DNA from: Kitagawia praeruptora
Lineage: Eukaryota > Streptophyta > Magnoliopsida > Apiales > Apiaceae
Length of the DNA: 64,000 nt
Assembly (NCBI GenBank): GCA_037693485.1
Contig: CM075351.1
Span: 9,171,001 to 9,235,000 of the forward strand
Reading direction: 5' to 3'
This document shows, piece after piece, positions 1-10,743 of this stretch (position 1 is its first letter; the number at the start of each line of letters is the position of its first letter). The notes beneath the pieces were generated by a model. The model did no database searches and was not told the DNA's origin. It was given only the letters and a program-made list of their open reading frames with translations. The translations under genes were made by a program, and so were the position numbers.

Positions 1-792
1 CAACTAACCAAACAAATTCAATATATCACGCTCTTGGAGTAACATATAATTGTTAGATTTTATGGTTATTGCCCTTAGCTTATTCGTAAACACAACTTAA
101 TTGTTAGATTTATTATTCCATGTTTTGTAGTAAAACATGGAATAATAAATTTTAGTTTTCTTTTATTCTTAAAATAAGACATATGAAAATGAGTATCATC
201 CATCTTTTTTTAATTTGACTAACTTGTGAAAATAAATTATTGTCCATAAAATTGAAATCAAGTGTGTAATATATAAACACATAATCACATTTTTATATAT
301 GTGTCCATGTAATTCAGATTTTGGGTTAAATAACATGAAATTCATTTTCCTTTAATAGTGAGTATATTTTCCCTACATATATAAGAAGAAAGAGCTTATG
401 TAGACCTGACAAATCGTTTTGTACATTCATGTCATGTACTTAGGGTCTTGAACGAAAATGACATGATATTAAATTGTGTACCCGAAATTTAAACACAAAA
501 TGACACTAAATTACACAAATTTTTTCGTGTACACGAAATGAAATACGCGAATAGAAAAAAAATATAACAATTATATGAAATATTACTCTGTATCCAAATT
601 ATGTAAAGATATAATTATAAGTATTAGAACAACATTGAGATGTTACAAAACAAAACTAAGAGTAACATGCATGGTATAAAGTCTCCCAAACAAAATGAAA
701 CCGTCCCTTTTTTTTTCTTATTTCTCTTTAACAAATATCTCTCTTTGTGTAGAATCTTTCTACCAAGTTATTTAATTTTCTTAGCAATTTTT
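1..792. other. AT-rich intergenic DNA
   Basis: No gene is seen. The stretch is AT-rich with many stops in all frames. Its first 40 bases resemble the bases just after the solo LTR (about 1871-1912, both containing AATTCAATATAT and GCTCTT), which suggests a small diverged direct repeat. Confidence 0.6.
110..148. repeat. perfect 17-bp inverted repeat (hairpin)
   Basis: Arms 110-126 (TTATTATTCCATGTTTT) and 132-148 are exact reverse complements around a 5-nt loop. No TSD or family is recognised. It may be a short foldback remnant. Confidence 0.6.
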
Positions 793-1837
793 TGTTGGAA
801 AAATGTGGATTTTAGCCCCACATTGACTAGTCATTTTGAGCCTAGTTTTGAGTGGTCGTATATTGCGTGTGCGCAATGGGTGATGCTTGGATTATGTTCT
901 CCTCCGAGAGAGCTTTCCGAGGCATGTTTAATTACTCAAAATGGTTAAGGGATGAATGAGATATGATAGCTCAAAGATGGTCCCTTAAGAGTGGAAATTT
1001 TGTTTAGATAATGGAAGTCCCACATTGAAATGGAAAAGGAGTTTCCATGACTTTATATAGTACAACACTTGAGTAGTGTTCACTTGTGTTGGCTAAGTGT
1101 TGCTCCATCTCCTACGCGGGCGCGCAGGGGGGGTGCGAATTGTGGGCTTTCGAGGGGAAAACCGAGGCTTCGTAAGCCTTCGGATTTTCCGCGTGTGCGA
1201 CCTGCGGACACGAATGCAGCAGAAAATTGGGCCGGCTAAACCCGGACTAGTTTTGCTATTTTTATTATTTCCACTGGGCTTAAAATAAATAAATCAAAAT
1301 CTGTTTTGATTAATACGATCAAAATCTGTTTTGATTAATTCGAATAAATCAGAATCGGTTTGATTGATTTGATTAAATCCGAGATATGATTTAATTACAG
1401 ATATTGAGTAGTGCACAAGTCTTATCTCTAACCTTATCGTTACAGCCTATTTTAATTAACGCGTTAATTATTTTAGGCAGTTGTGTAGCGAGCAAGGTTT
1501 GTCAAACCTATAAATACCCCCCTTAGGGTCTAGGTTTTATCATCTTATTCGCAGCCTAAACACATCCAATACCTCTCTCTCCCTGGTGATAGTTTCTTGC
1601 TCGTTTTTGCTCGCCGTAGGTGCCGTTCTCTGCAACGCCATCGTTCTCTCGTTTTATCCTGGGAGGCTATCGTTTCACACACACGGTGAGAGGCGAAATA
1701 GCTTTAAGGAGACAGCTCTTCCGCTGGACTCGAGATTCTCTTATATCCTTCTGTTCTGTTATTTATTTGTTTATTCACTGTTATACACCGATTTGTTATT
1801 CACACACATATTGTTATTTTTCACAGATTGTTTCACA
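793..1837 (+). mobile_element. probable solo LTR of an LTR retrotransposon
   Basis: The segment starts TGTTGGAAAAATGTGG and ends TTTCACA, so it has the TG...CA ends of an LTR. It is flanked by TTTTT on both sides (788-792 and 1838-1842), a possible but low-complexity 5-bp target duplication. Inside are two promoter-like regions: GTCCCACATTG at 1017-1027 with TATATA from 1054, and TATAAATA near 1509, followed by a T-rich tail. The only ORFs (up to 102 residues) have no recognisable domain. No PBS or second LTR is seen, hence solo. The exact ends rest on the weak TSD. Confidence 0.5.
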
Positions 1838-4676
1838 TTTTTTATGCTTTGTTCATAAAAAAAAAATATAGTCAACCAACCAAGAAAATTCAATATATGC
1901 TCTTAGGTTAAGATATGAGAATTGATACTATTACTTTAATTCAAGAATACAAAATTTAAAAAGGCACCCTTTTATTAAAAACAATATATAATTTTAAGTG
2001 TATCAACCTTTTTATTTATCATTGTTAATAATTTTTATAACAAAAATCGTAGCTGCTGCTATCCCTCTCTCTCCACCTTTCCCCAAAGATGCTAAACTAA
2101 AGCTTAAGAGTGAATATCAGTATTTTAAGTTTTTTTAAAAAAATTATATAGATTTTTCTTTATTTTCAATAAAATATCATTGAGAGTATAGTACCCCGTG
2201 GTCCGTTGGTAGATTTTATCTACCAAAATATTAGATTTTGTACTAACTCCTTGTAAATGATAAGCCTTATTTTCTTTTCCTTGATTTTACTTTGGCTTTC
2301 ACTAAATATCTCTCTTTATTGAGAGCCTAATATCCTGTTCGTGGATTTTGTCTACCCATATATTAGATTTTTTATTTTTTTTTGCTAAATCCCATATATT
2401 AGATTTTGTTATATTAGTTCATTAATTTGGATAATATAGAATCGCAGTTCTGGTTGGTTGTTTGAATACATTATGACAAATCAGATAAACATACTCCTCA
2501 CGTTTATAACAAATTGTTAGATTATCTCACCGAAAAAACTGTATAATTTAGTGACATAAGCTAGAGATGTACAATAATTGAAGATCTGTTCAATGATTGG
2601 ATAAGGGAAATTAGTGATATAATTTACTATGTGTTTGTTCAATTTTAATTGTTTTTGTAGATGTGTATGCCTTTTTATTGATAATTTTTGCAGGTTTGAT
2701 TATTTTTGTCTATGACATATGTCCTTTTATTAATGAATTAATTATCAATAAAAAAAATTTGATTTATAAGAAAATTTCTGCTAAATTGACCAATTTATTA
2801 TGGAAATATTCACTAACAATATTTTCATTGACTCTGTAATATATTTTATTTTTTGATTGATAATTTATACACCAAATAATGTAAAGTACTATTTAAGAGT
2901 ATATTTAATATTTTGAATAATTCAAATATATTGTCAGGTCAATTTTTTTTCCAATTAATTATTGCATAGTTAAAAATTTTCGTAATTAAAATGTTAAAAG
3001 ATGATTGGTTTAAAATTCATTCTAACATTTTAATTGGTTGATTAGCTTTTTTTATGACTGAATTATTTAATACTTTGCATAACTTAAATTTTGAATGTGT
3101 ATTTGGAATAGTGTGGTAAATAGTTTTATAATGTTAATAATTTTTAATTCATGATTATAATTGTACCTTATGATTTTGAATTGAAAGTTTGAGATATCAA
3201 AATATCTATTATAAATATTATAGATTCATGTATTAATGTATAAATTTTTAAATTAAATAATTATTGTATTTAGAATAAAATTGTTAAGTAATCACTGAAT
3301 AACATTGACAACCCAACACTATAAAAAAACATTTATTTATAGACACACCTAATAATGTAAACAAATCAGTGTAATGTGATAAGGATTTTTGCCTACAATC
3401 AGTGTAATCGTTTTCTGTTTTTTTGTCAGAAATGTTTTTCTGTTGAATTTATTGGACAATTAAAACACGATACATATAATACATATATACAATCGAAATA
3501 AAAAGATAATCTATCCAAGTATAGAATGCCATATAATAAAAAAATATAAAGTAGTACCTTAACCGAAATTGATATGATTTAGCCGTGAGAAGAATTAATT
3601 CATACACTTAGTTTATCAAAGTTGGCTAAGTTTGATGGTGAATAGGGAATAAGCGGCTTAGATTTCCTGTAATGTTTAAATTGATATAATAATTATTTTT
3701 TTTAGATTGTAAGAATTGTATTTTATATAAATTGTTTATTAGTTAACAGTTAAAATAAAAATTAGTAGTTATTATGTTTAGTTAATTGATATGAAAAAAT
3801 AAAAATTAATTGTTATTGAGTATAACTTGATTTGAGTTTAGTCTTGGCTGAAACCTTTGTTATTGAAATCAGCCGATTTCTGAAAAATATACAATAAATT
3901 AGTCAAAATTTTGGAACCAATTCGGCCGATTTTTCAAGAATCCCCAGATAAATCGTAAGTCGGTACCTCAACCGAATAGTTCCGATTTCCGAAATCTGCA
4001 ACATTGGCTGAAATATAGAATCCGGATCCAATATATAGAGAAACATGTTACATTAAGTTTAATTAATTTAAATTTAATAGATTCTGATTGATGTTAAAAT
4101 AATTCATAATCTTGTGATTGGTTAACTAATACGTGTTAGATTCGGGTATCCTTTATTATAATAAAGGATGTTTAAAAACAATTCATAACTAAAAGATATA
4201 TAACCATATGTAAGATACTGTTATGTGAATTTATAGAAAATAATATTTACGGTTAGTAGAAATTTTTTACAATTAAAAACAATGTGATATGCGAAGTTAT
4301 TAAATCAATGTATTTTATATTTCAATTTAATTTAACCGAGATTAGTAAATTAGAATAAGCATGGTAAATAATAAAAATTTTGTATATGGTTGATTGATTT
4401 AAAGTTTACAAGTAAATTCTGATTGCCTCTAAAATAATTTAAATTTTGTGATTGGTAATTTATTCACCAAACAATAATAATACTCTTATAGCGTATATTT
4501 AATAATTAAAATATATGTAGTGTTCTTTTATATGAATTAATTTATTATTTTACAAAAAAAATTGTGAATAAATATATTTTTGAACCTTTTAAAAAATTGA
4601 GTTTTTGAAGATATGAATTTTATCCAAGTTATTTAAAATTATTTCAAATTCGATTTTGTAGTGTTGGCTTATATGC
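1838..4676. other. AT-rich intergenic DNA with old repeat fragments
   Basis: No gene is seen. Several stretches (about 2830-2960 and 4080-4676) resemble the repeat on the right flank of the CACTA element (24578-25690), for example the words around TGATTGGTTAACTAATAC and AAATATATTTTTGAAC. This is probably an AT-rich dispersed or tandem repeat family into which the CACTA element inserted. Confidence 0.5.
3858..4004 (+). repeat. dispersed repeat, copy 1 (inverted partner at 35529-35706)
   Basis: This block matches the reverse complement of 35529-35706, including GGTACCTCAACCGAATAGTT and CCGATTTCCGAAATCTGCAA. Relative to the other copy it lacks about 35 bp in the middle. It is rich in CCGAT/ATCGG words. 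It has no coding potential and no clear TSD, so the repeat class is unknown. Confidence 0.7.
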
Positions 4677-4696
4677 CACTACACCAAACTGGCAAA

Positions 4697-5165
4697 TTAG
4701 TAACAAATAAAAAAAACCCATTAGTAACGGATATATCCGTTACTAATTAGTAACGGATATATCCGTTACTAATGAGTCAGATATGCGTTACTAATTAGTA
4801 ACGGATACATCGGTTACTAATGTCCAAATCCGTTACTAATTAGTAACGGATATAACCGTTACTAATTAAATAATCCGTTACTAATTAGTAACGGCTATAT
4901 CCGTTACTAATACCTTTTGGTAACGGATATATCCGTTACACATTAGTAACGGATACAATCGTTACTAATGGGTAAGATATTCGTCACTAATTAGTAACGG
5001 ATATATCCATTACTAATATCGAACTCCGTTACTAATTAGTAACGGATATATCCGTTATGAAATTAAACAATCTGTTACTAATTAGTAACAGATATATCCG
5101 TTACTAAGTCTATTACTTACGTATATAACCATTACTAATGAGTAACAGATATATCAGTTACTAAT
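4697..5165. repeat. left subterminal repeat array of the CACTA element
   Basis: Many near-identical palindromes built on TTAGTAACGGATATATCCGTTACTAA-type units, written here as half-sites AGTAACGGAT and ATCCGTTACT facing each other, repeat about every 50-60 bp with point variants. In En/Spm, subterminal repeats bind the element's own TnpA protein; the same role is inferred here. The half-site contains CCGTTA, a match to the plant MYB core CNGTTR. Confidence 0.9.
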
Positions 5166-5460
5166 TTTATCTTGAAATTAAAGATTTATATCATACAATC
5201 ATACAAGTTAATTAAGCTTCAATTTTTAGGTGATAATGAAAAAATTATGTATGTTTTTAGGTGATAATATTATATAGGTTTTAAGTAAAATTATATATGT
5301 TTTTATATTACTTAAAATAAAAATATTATTAAGTTATTTAGATACAAAATATTAATAAGTTTTAAAAAAAATTAAATAAAATAAATATAAAATATATACA
5401 TTCATACAATACAGTACGTAGTACTTCAATATTAAAAAAAAATAAAAAAATTAACCAGAT

Positions 5461-6882
5461 AGCAGCTCCATTCTTTTCCCCCAAAACGTATTCTTCCCCC
5501 CAAAACAAAATAACCTAGCGCCTCTCTCCGCCTCTCTTCAATTAAACACTCCGCCTCTCTCTACGCTCCACCTCTCTCCGCGCGCGCTCCACCTCTCTCT
5601 GCCTACTCCGACGATACAGACCCACCACGATCTATCTTCGCTGCCGCAGGTCTCTCTCTCTCTCTCTCTCTCTAAACTCTCTCTCTGTATGTATTGATTT
5701 GTCGACAAGTTGTTGATTTGTTTAATTGAGTGTGTGTGGTTAGTGTTGTATGGATTGATTGTTGGATATGTATGATTATTATTAGTAGATTGAAGGTGAA
5801 TTGAAGTTAGGATGTTCTTAAAATTGTTTAGTTATGTGTATTGGTAATTGTTTTAGTAACGGTAGTGTGATGTTATTGATTTCTTATTGGATCTTGGAGC
5901 TGCACATTTCTGTGCTTTGTGTGTCATTTATGAAGTGCTTTTTAGCTTGTAAGCGAGAAATGCAAATCTACTGTGTCCGAGCTATGTGAATCCTTCCCTG
6001 TCATATGTTTAGGGTTCCTGTATATGTTTCTCTGACTCTGACATTTATAAATAAGGAGATGTGAAAAAACTACAGACCATCAATCGTAAAAGACAAGCAT
6101 TATTGTCACGGCCCTCGACTAGTCGACTAGTCAGACCTAGACTTTGCTCCCATTCGAGCTTTTACATACCTAAATGGTATGTATCAATGATAGTCTCTTG
6201 GCCTTGTTGCTTCTGCTTCTTGAAACTTGATATCGAGTAAATAAAGAATATATCTTGTATACATGAAGCATAGTTTAACTAATATTAAAGCACAATGAAA
6301 TGAGGTTTAGGCTGCTGTTTCATTCTCAGACACTGTATGAAAGAGATGTGCCATCTATTTAGTGCATTAAACTTCTTGTCTAATCTATATATGAAGTAGC
6401 TAGATAAGGTGTAATGTGAACTCTTAATTATAAGAGTTTAATGATAACAACAGAGTTTACAAGGACAAAATATTTGGGATGTTATTAAAATTATCCCCTG
6501 TTAGTTGGGTTGTCATCAAAATTTAAAAAGTTTGTATTTTAATTCTCTTTATTATGTGGTATTTGACTATATTTGTTAAAATGGATCATATGTGAGAAGT
6601 CTGCTTACATGGTCTACTTGGTAAAATCATGGTAAATGTAGACGTCTTTTTATTTATGCATGAATTATCAGTTAGTAAAACAAACAGAAAAAGAAGTAAC
6701 TAAAACATCTAATCAATAATATAAGCTGAAATTTTACGAACTACTACAACATAATTACAATACATATCACCAAATTATCAGCCTATAAGACACAAATCAC
6801 ATAAACAGAATCAGTAAATCAATAAATTCAGCTACTTTTTTATTCCTACATGAGTTTACATATATATGTATATATGTTTGTA

Positions 6883-6931
<49 letters not shown>

Positions 6932-7009
6932 TCTTATTTCGTGGTGCATGTTTATATATTATTGAGTTCTTATTCTAAACTCTAGATATTATCAAATATA
7001 TATTATAGA
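5461..7009 (+). other. leader and 5' intron region of the CACTA gene
   Basis: A C-rich, CT-rich stretch (about 5465-5682) looks like a transcribed leader and ends in a (CT)n run after CCGCAG. The next 1.3 kb, up to the ATG at 7010, is T-rich and intron-like with no long ORF. A self-complementary GACTAGTCGACTAGTC lies near 6118. The exact leader splice sites cannot be fixed from sequence alone. Confidence 0.4.
6885..6926. repeat. (AT)n microsatellite
   Basis: Uninterrupted run of about 21 AT units just upstream of the CACTA transposase start. Confidence 0.95.
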
Positions 7010-8940
7010 ATGTCGGAACCAATAGACAAATCATGGATGAGTGAACCCGACAGAGGCAACACAGTTTATTCATTTGGAGTTGAGGCGTTTCTTAAATTTG
7101 CAGAGTGGAAATTGGGTGGAGAGAAGTGTCGTTGCCCGTGCAAGAACTGTCGGAATAGAACATGGTTTACTTATAAAGAAGTGGGATATCATTTAATCTC
7201 AGCCGGTATAGTTAAGCACTACCGTGTATGGAATTTACATGGTGAGACCCCTTCTAATGTTGCCGTTCATCCTCCATTCGTTGCAAATAATATTCGGGAA
7301 AAAGCATCGAGTGATGTCGGGATTGGGATGGAAAACCCCGAGGAAGAAATCATTCGGGATGTCGGGATTGGGATGGAAAATTTCGTCGACTCTGCTTATG
7401 ACTTGCACGGTGATACGACGAGGGGTGATGGTAGTTTGGGAATTGATGATGAACCTTATGTTCTTGAACCGGACTTGGGAAAGAGGTATTGGGATTATAA
7501 GAGAAAAGCAACTGAAAAATTGTATCCTACATGTGAGGGTCCTGAGACAACTCTATCAGCACTTGTAGAATTACATAATTTGAAGAAGGAATTCGGTTGG
7601 TCTGGAAATGGTATGACAATACTATTAACCTTGTTGAGGCGATGGTTGCCCAAAGGTAACACCCTTCCTGAGAAGTATCCGGTAATGAAGGCGATGTTGA
7701 AAGACTTAGGGATGAAGGCTACTTGCATTCATGCGTGTAAGAACAACTGTATTCTATATTGGAAGACCAACAAAGATTTGACAGAATGTCCCCAGTGCAA
7801 GGCACCCAGGTTTAAAGTTAACGGGGGGAAAGGGAGGAAGAATTCCAAGGAGCCTAAAAAGGTACTGAGGCATTTTCCATTAATTCCAAGACTGAAGCGA
7901 TTGTACACTATACCGTGGATAGCGCATGAGATGACATGGCATGCACGAGCAGAGACTTCTGCTACTTATATGCGCCATCCAATTGATTCAGGTCAATGGA
8001 AAATTTGTAATGAAAAATGGCCAGAATTTGCTAATGAGCAGCGCAATGTCAGGCTTGCAATTGCAACTGATGGTTTTAATCCGCGTGGCATTCAGTCTAC
8101 TAGTTATAGTTGTTGGCCTGTTATCACTGTGCCTTACAATCTCCCCCCTTCCATGTGTATGAAATCAGAGTTTCAGATGTTGTCTTTACTTATACCTGAT
8201 CCAAAGGCACCAAAAGGAGACATCGATGTTTTTCTTGAACCCTTGTACGATGAGTTGAAAGAGTTGTGGATAGGAGTGCCGGCTTATGACATGAACTTAA
8301 AAGAAAAATTCTATGTTGGTAGGCAAACTTACTCACAGATACATTACAAAAAGGTACGTATCATTCTATGTTGATAAATTACTACCTGTCCATATTTGTA
8401 GTCTATATTTGTTAACATTACCTGCTGATCTTTGTAGGAAAAAGAAAATCCTACGAAGAAGCGGTGTCGGGTTGATGATTGGCTCACTGGACATGAACAC
8501 AAGGATGGAACTCCTTTGGAAAGTGCAAAGGAAACATACGTGAGTAGTCATCAACACATTTATTTGTATATAGGAGTCTCCACATAAAAATTTAACAGCT
8601 AGCATTTGTGTGTCCTTTTGCATCAATTTATTTCTCTTTAATTAAATAACTTAATTTATAAGCTTGTTTCCTGCTTGAATAAATGCAGGAAAAAGTCAAA
8701 GAAATTCATGTTAAAATGCTTGAATCTGGAGTCCCAACGGATGATATTAGTTCCGATGCATTGAGCCAAGTACTTGGCGAGGACAAAAAAAATCGGGTTC
8801 GAGGAGTTAGTTCGTGTAGCACGAAGAAACAACTATATTCATCTTCTCTTGCACTTGCTTCGGTCAACCCATCACAATCACTTGGAGCGGAAATGGCGGG
8901 ACTTAAGGCAGACATGGAGGAGGTCAAAACATTGCTCAAG
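7010..8940 (+). pseudogene. CACTA transposase gene, exons 1-3: TNP2 fragment fused to Transposase_24-like tail
   Basis: Exons by splice signals: 7010-8353, 8438-8539, 8689-8940, all phase 0, with GT-AG introns. Exon 1 (448 codons) opens with a transposase-associated domain holding a Cys cluster (CRCPCKNC). It continues as TNP2: a zinc-ribbon-like part (HACKNNC ... CPQC), WHA, RHPIDS, ATDGFNP with the likely first catalytic Asp, and PYNLPPSMC up to LKEKF near residue 430. There TNP2 homology stops before the usual second half. The frame runs on without a stop into GRQTYSQIHYKK, then exons 2-3 (DGTPLESAKETY, VLGEDKKNRVRG), which fit the Transposase_24/Ptta tail. With the D-D-E centre incomplete, excision activity is unlikely; DNA binding could remain. 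The last exon lies beyond the nested retroelement. Confidence 0.8.
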
Positions 8941-9549
8941 GTCAGTTTGCTTTTTTTAAAAATATGTATCCTGCTGCTTATGTAGACTATGCATGCCTTC
9001 TGAGGGTTCATTTTGTTAAGTCTCAAAGCTTTAACAAAGCTTGCAGTATTCAAGATCCAAAACTCCAAAGTCATCTTTGCATGTTCAAGATCCAGTTGCT
9101 TGTCGTATTCAAATAACCTGTTTCCCCCAAAAATTATGTTATAAATCACAATAATAGCTGAACAGGAGCTAGCAATAACTAAAAAAAATATCATGTAAAA
9201 TTTTAAGTATTAATTCTTAGTCATGTAGGGATTTATTTGATGCTTTCTCCTTTATTTTTACCACTTGTGATTGCAAAAGTACAAAGATAAATCTTTTGAA
9301 GGAATATGTCACAGAGTTTCTATCAACTACTCATGATTTGGTTCATTCCCAAACCATGCTCTATTTGACTCACCAAATATGATAGATCAAATTCTGTCCA
9401 AAAATGAATGTTGAGACAAGAGACAATATTTGAAACCCTAACTATTAGTGAAGCAATTAATTATACATTAAAAACTTCTGCTACAGGCCTTGTAACAAAT
9501 AAGGAATTCATCTGTAATCATGCCATGATATTTGATTCCGAACCCTAAC
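8941..9549 (+). other. left part of the CACTA gene intron 3
   Basis: Starts with the donor GTCAGT after CTCAAG. No coding signal in the sense of the host gene. The Sirevirus-like element begins at 9550, so the intron now spans about 14.5 kb to the last exon near 23490. Confidence 0.6.
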
Positions 9550-10538
9550 TGTTATTCCCAGATTACACACTTGTATAATTGTAGAAGGGGGGGGGGGGTT
9601 GAATACAATTCTTGATAGTTATAAATTTCTAATAAAAACCACAGAAATCTATAAAGAAATAATTGCTGAATAGAAATGGTTCACAAACACATAAAAAATC
9701 AGGTGGTTAAATGTACCACCTGAGACTTTTATTTGAAGAAAACCCTGTGATACAAATGTACACAGCTTCTGTTTTACAACTCTTTGCTTCTAAGAATATT
9801 CAAGAAACCCTAAGCAAATAAGTCTGTTTTCTTACAGTCTAACGAGTTGCTACACTTGGTTATATATCCCAAGTTTACAAGTGCTACAGGAATAAGATAA
9901 TATTAATCTAATTCAAGTTGACTTGCTACTCCACTCCAAATCCACATGTAGCCGAAAGGTTGTCCTTGTGAACAGATATGTCCCCTGCACCTTTCTTGTA
10001 TGTACTGTGTAAATGGAATGCTTCTTTCTTCTGTGTTTCCAAAGTATGGCTGCCATACTGCTTTTTATACCTACTATCAACCCATGTGATCTGTCAGTCA
10101 AACCTGTCCTTATCAACTGCTAATTCCCAGCTAGCATAGGATAAAGTGACAATGATTATCCGTTGATGTTGTGCACAATTATCCGTTGACGGTAGTTTGA
10201 GCTGTATCCGTTGATTGAGTAGATTTGAGTTGTATCCGTTGATAGAGCCCTGTTCTTATCCGTTGATACACTTTCACTTAGACAGAATTACATAGCATAG
10301 CTTATTTACAATTGGCTACCCTATTCTGCCTATCCATTGATGGTCAACATGACTCTGAATAAAAACACTATCAATTGATAAATAGAGATATTGCAGTATG
10401 CTACGAAACCTCATCCGTTGATGAGCTACCTGTCAACGAATAGAGATATAAGGTCTCATCCGTTGACAGTTACAAAACTTGACTTATACAATTTTTCTTG
10501 AATGTTAAGTTATCATCAACTACAACATATTCCTAACA
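9550..10538 (-). repeat. 3' LTR of the Sirevirus-like element
   Basis: 989 bp, ending at the polypurine tract. It has a 12-G run at 9587-9598 where the partner has six. Seven perfect CCGTTGA words lie at about 10160-10465, five of them within about 110 bp, plus degenerate copies. The part that would hold U3 is motif-rich. Confidence 0.95.
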
Positions 10539-10550
10539 ATCTCCCCCAAT
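10539..10550 (-). other. polypurine tract
   Basis: On the minus strand ATTGGGGGAGAT abuts the TGTTAG start of the 3' LTR. This is the usual plus-strand primer of copia elements. Confidence 0.9.
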
Positions 10551-10743
10551 TTATACTTGATGGCAATGAAGCATAAATTCAGAACCTTGATGATAACAAA
10601 ACATTCCTAAAGATATATACACACTACAGTATGCAAAAATTGTATTAAGCTACAAAAATTAAAAACAGAAAGCTTTAAGAAACTTATCAGAGATGCGCTC
10701 CTTTAGATTGAGCAGATTACTGATGTTTCCTCTCTCTGGTTGG

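Noticed and set aside
1..40. Similarity between the window start and 1871-1912 as an LTR pair or target duplication
   Set aside because: The match is short and diverged, with no matching ends.
640..1871. Small ORFs in the solo LTR region
   Set aside because: No domain, no codon bias, and they overlap LTR promoter-like sequence.
4697..5165. Regularly spaced repeats resembling a CRISPR array (also 24067-24560)
   Set aside because: The units are palindromic, the spacers are not unique, and the arrays lie just inside CACTA ends in a plant genome.
8706..9194. 162-residue minus-strand ORF
   Set aside because: It is antisense to CACTA exon 3 and its intron, and has no recognisable domain.
9587..9598. 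12-G run as a possible G-quadruplex
   Set aside because: The partner LTR has only six G; simple homopolymer slippage or a sequencing error is more likely.
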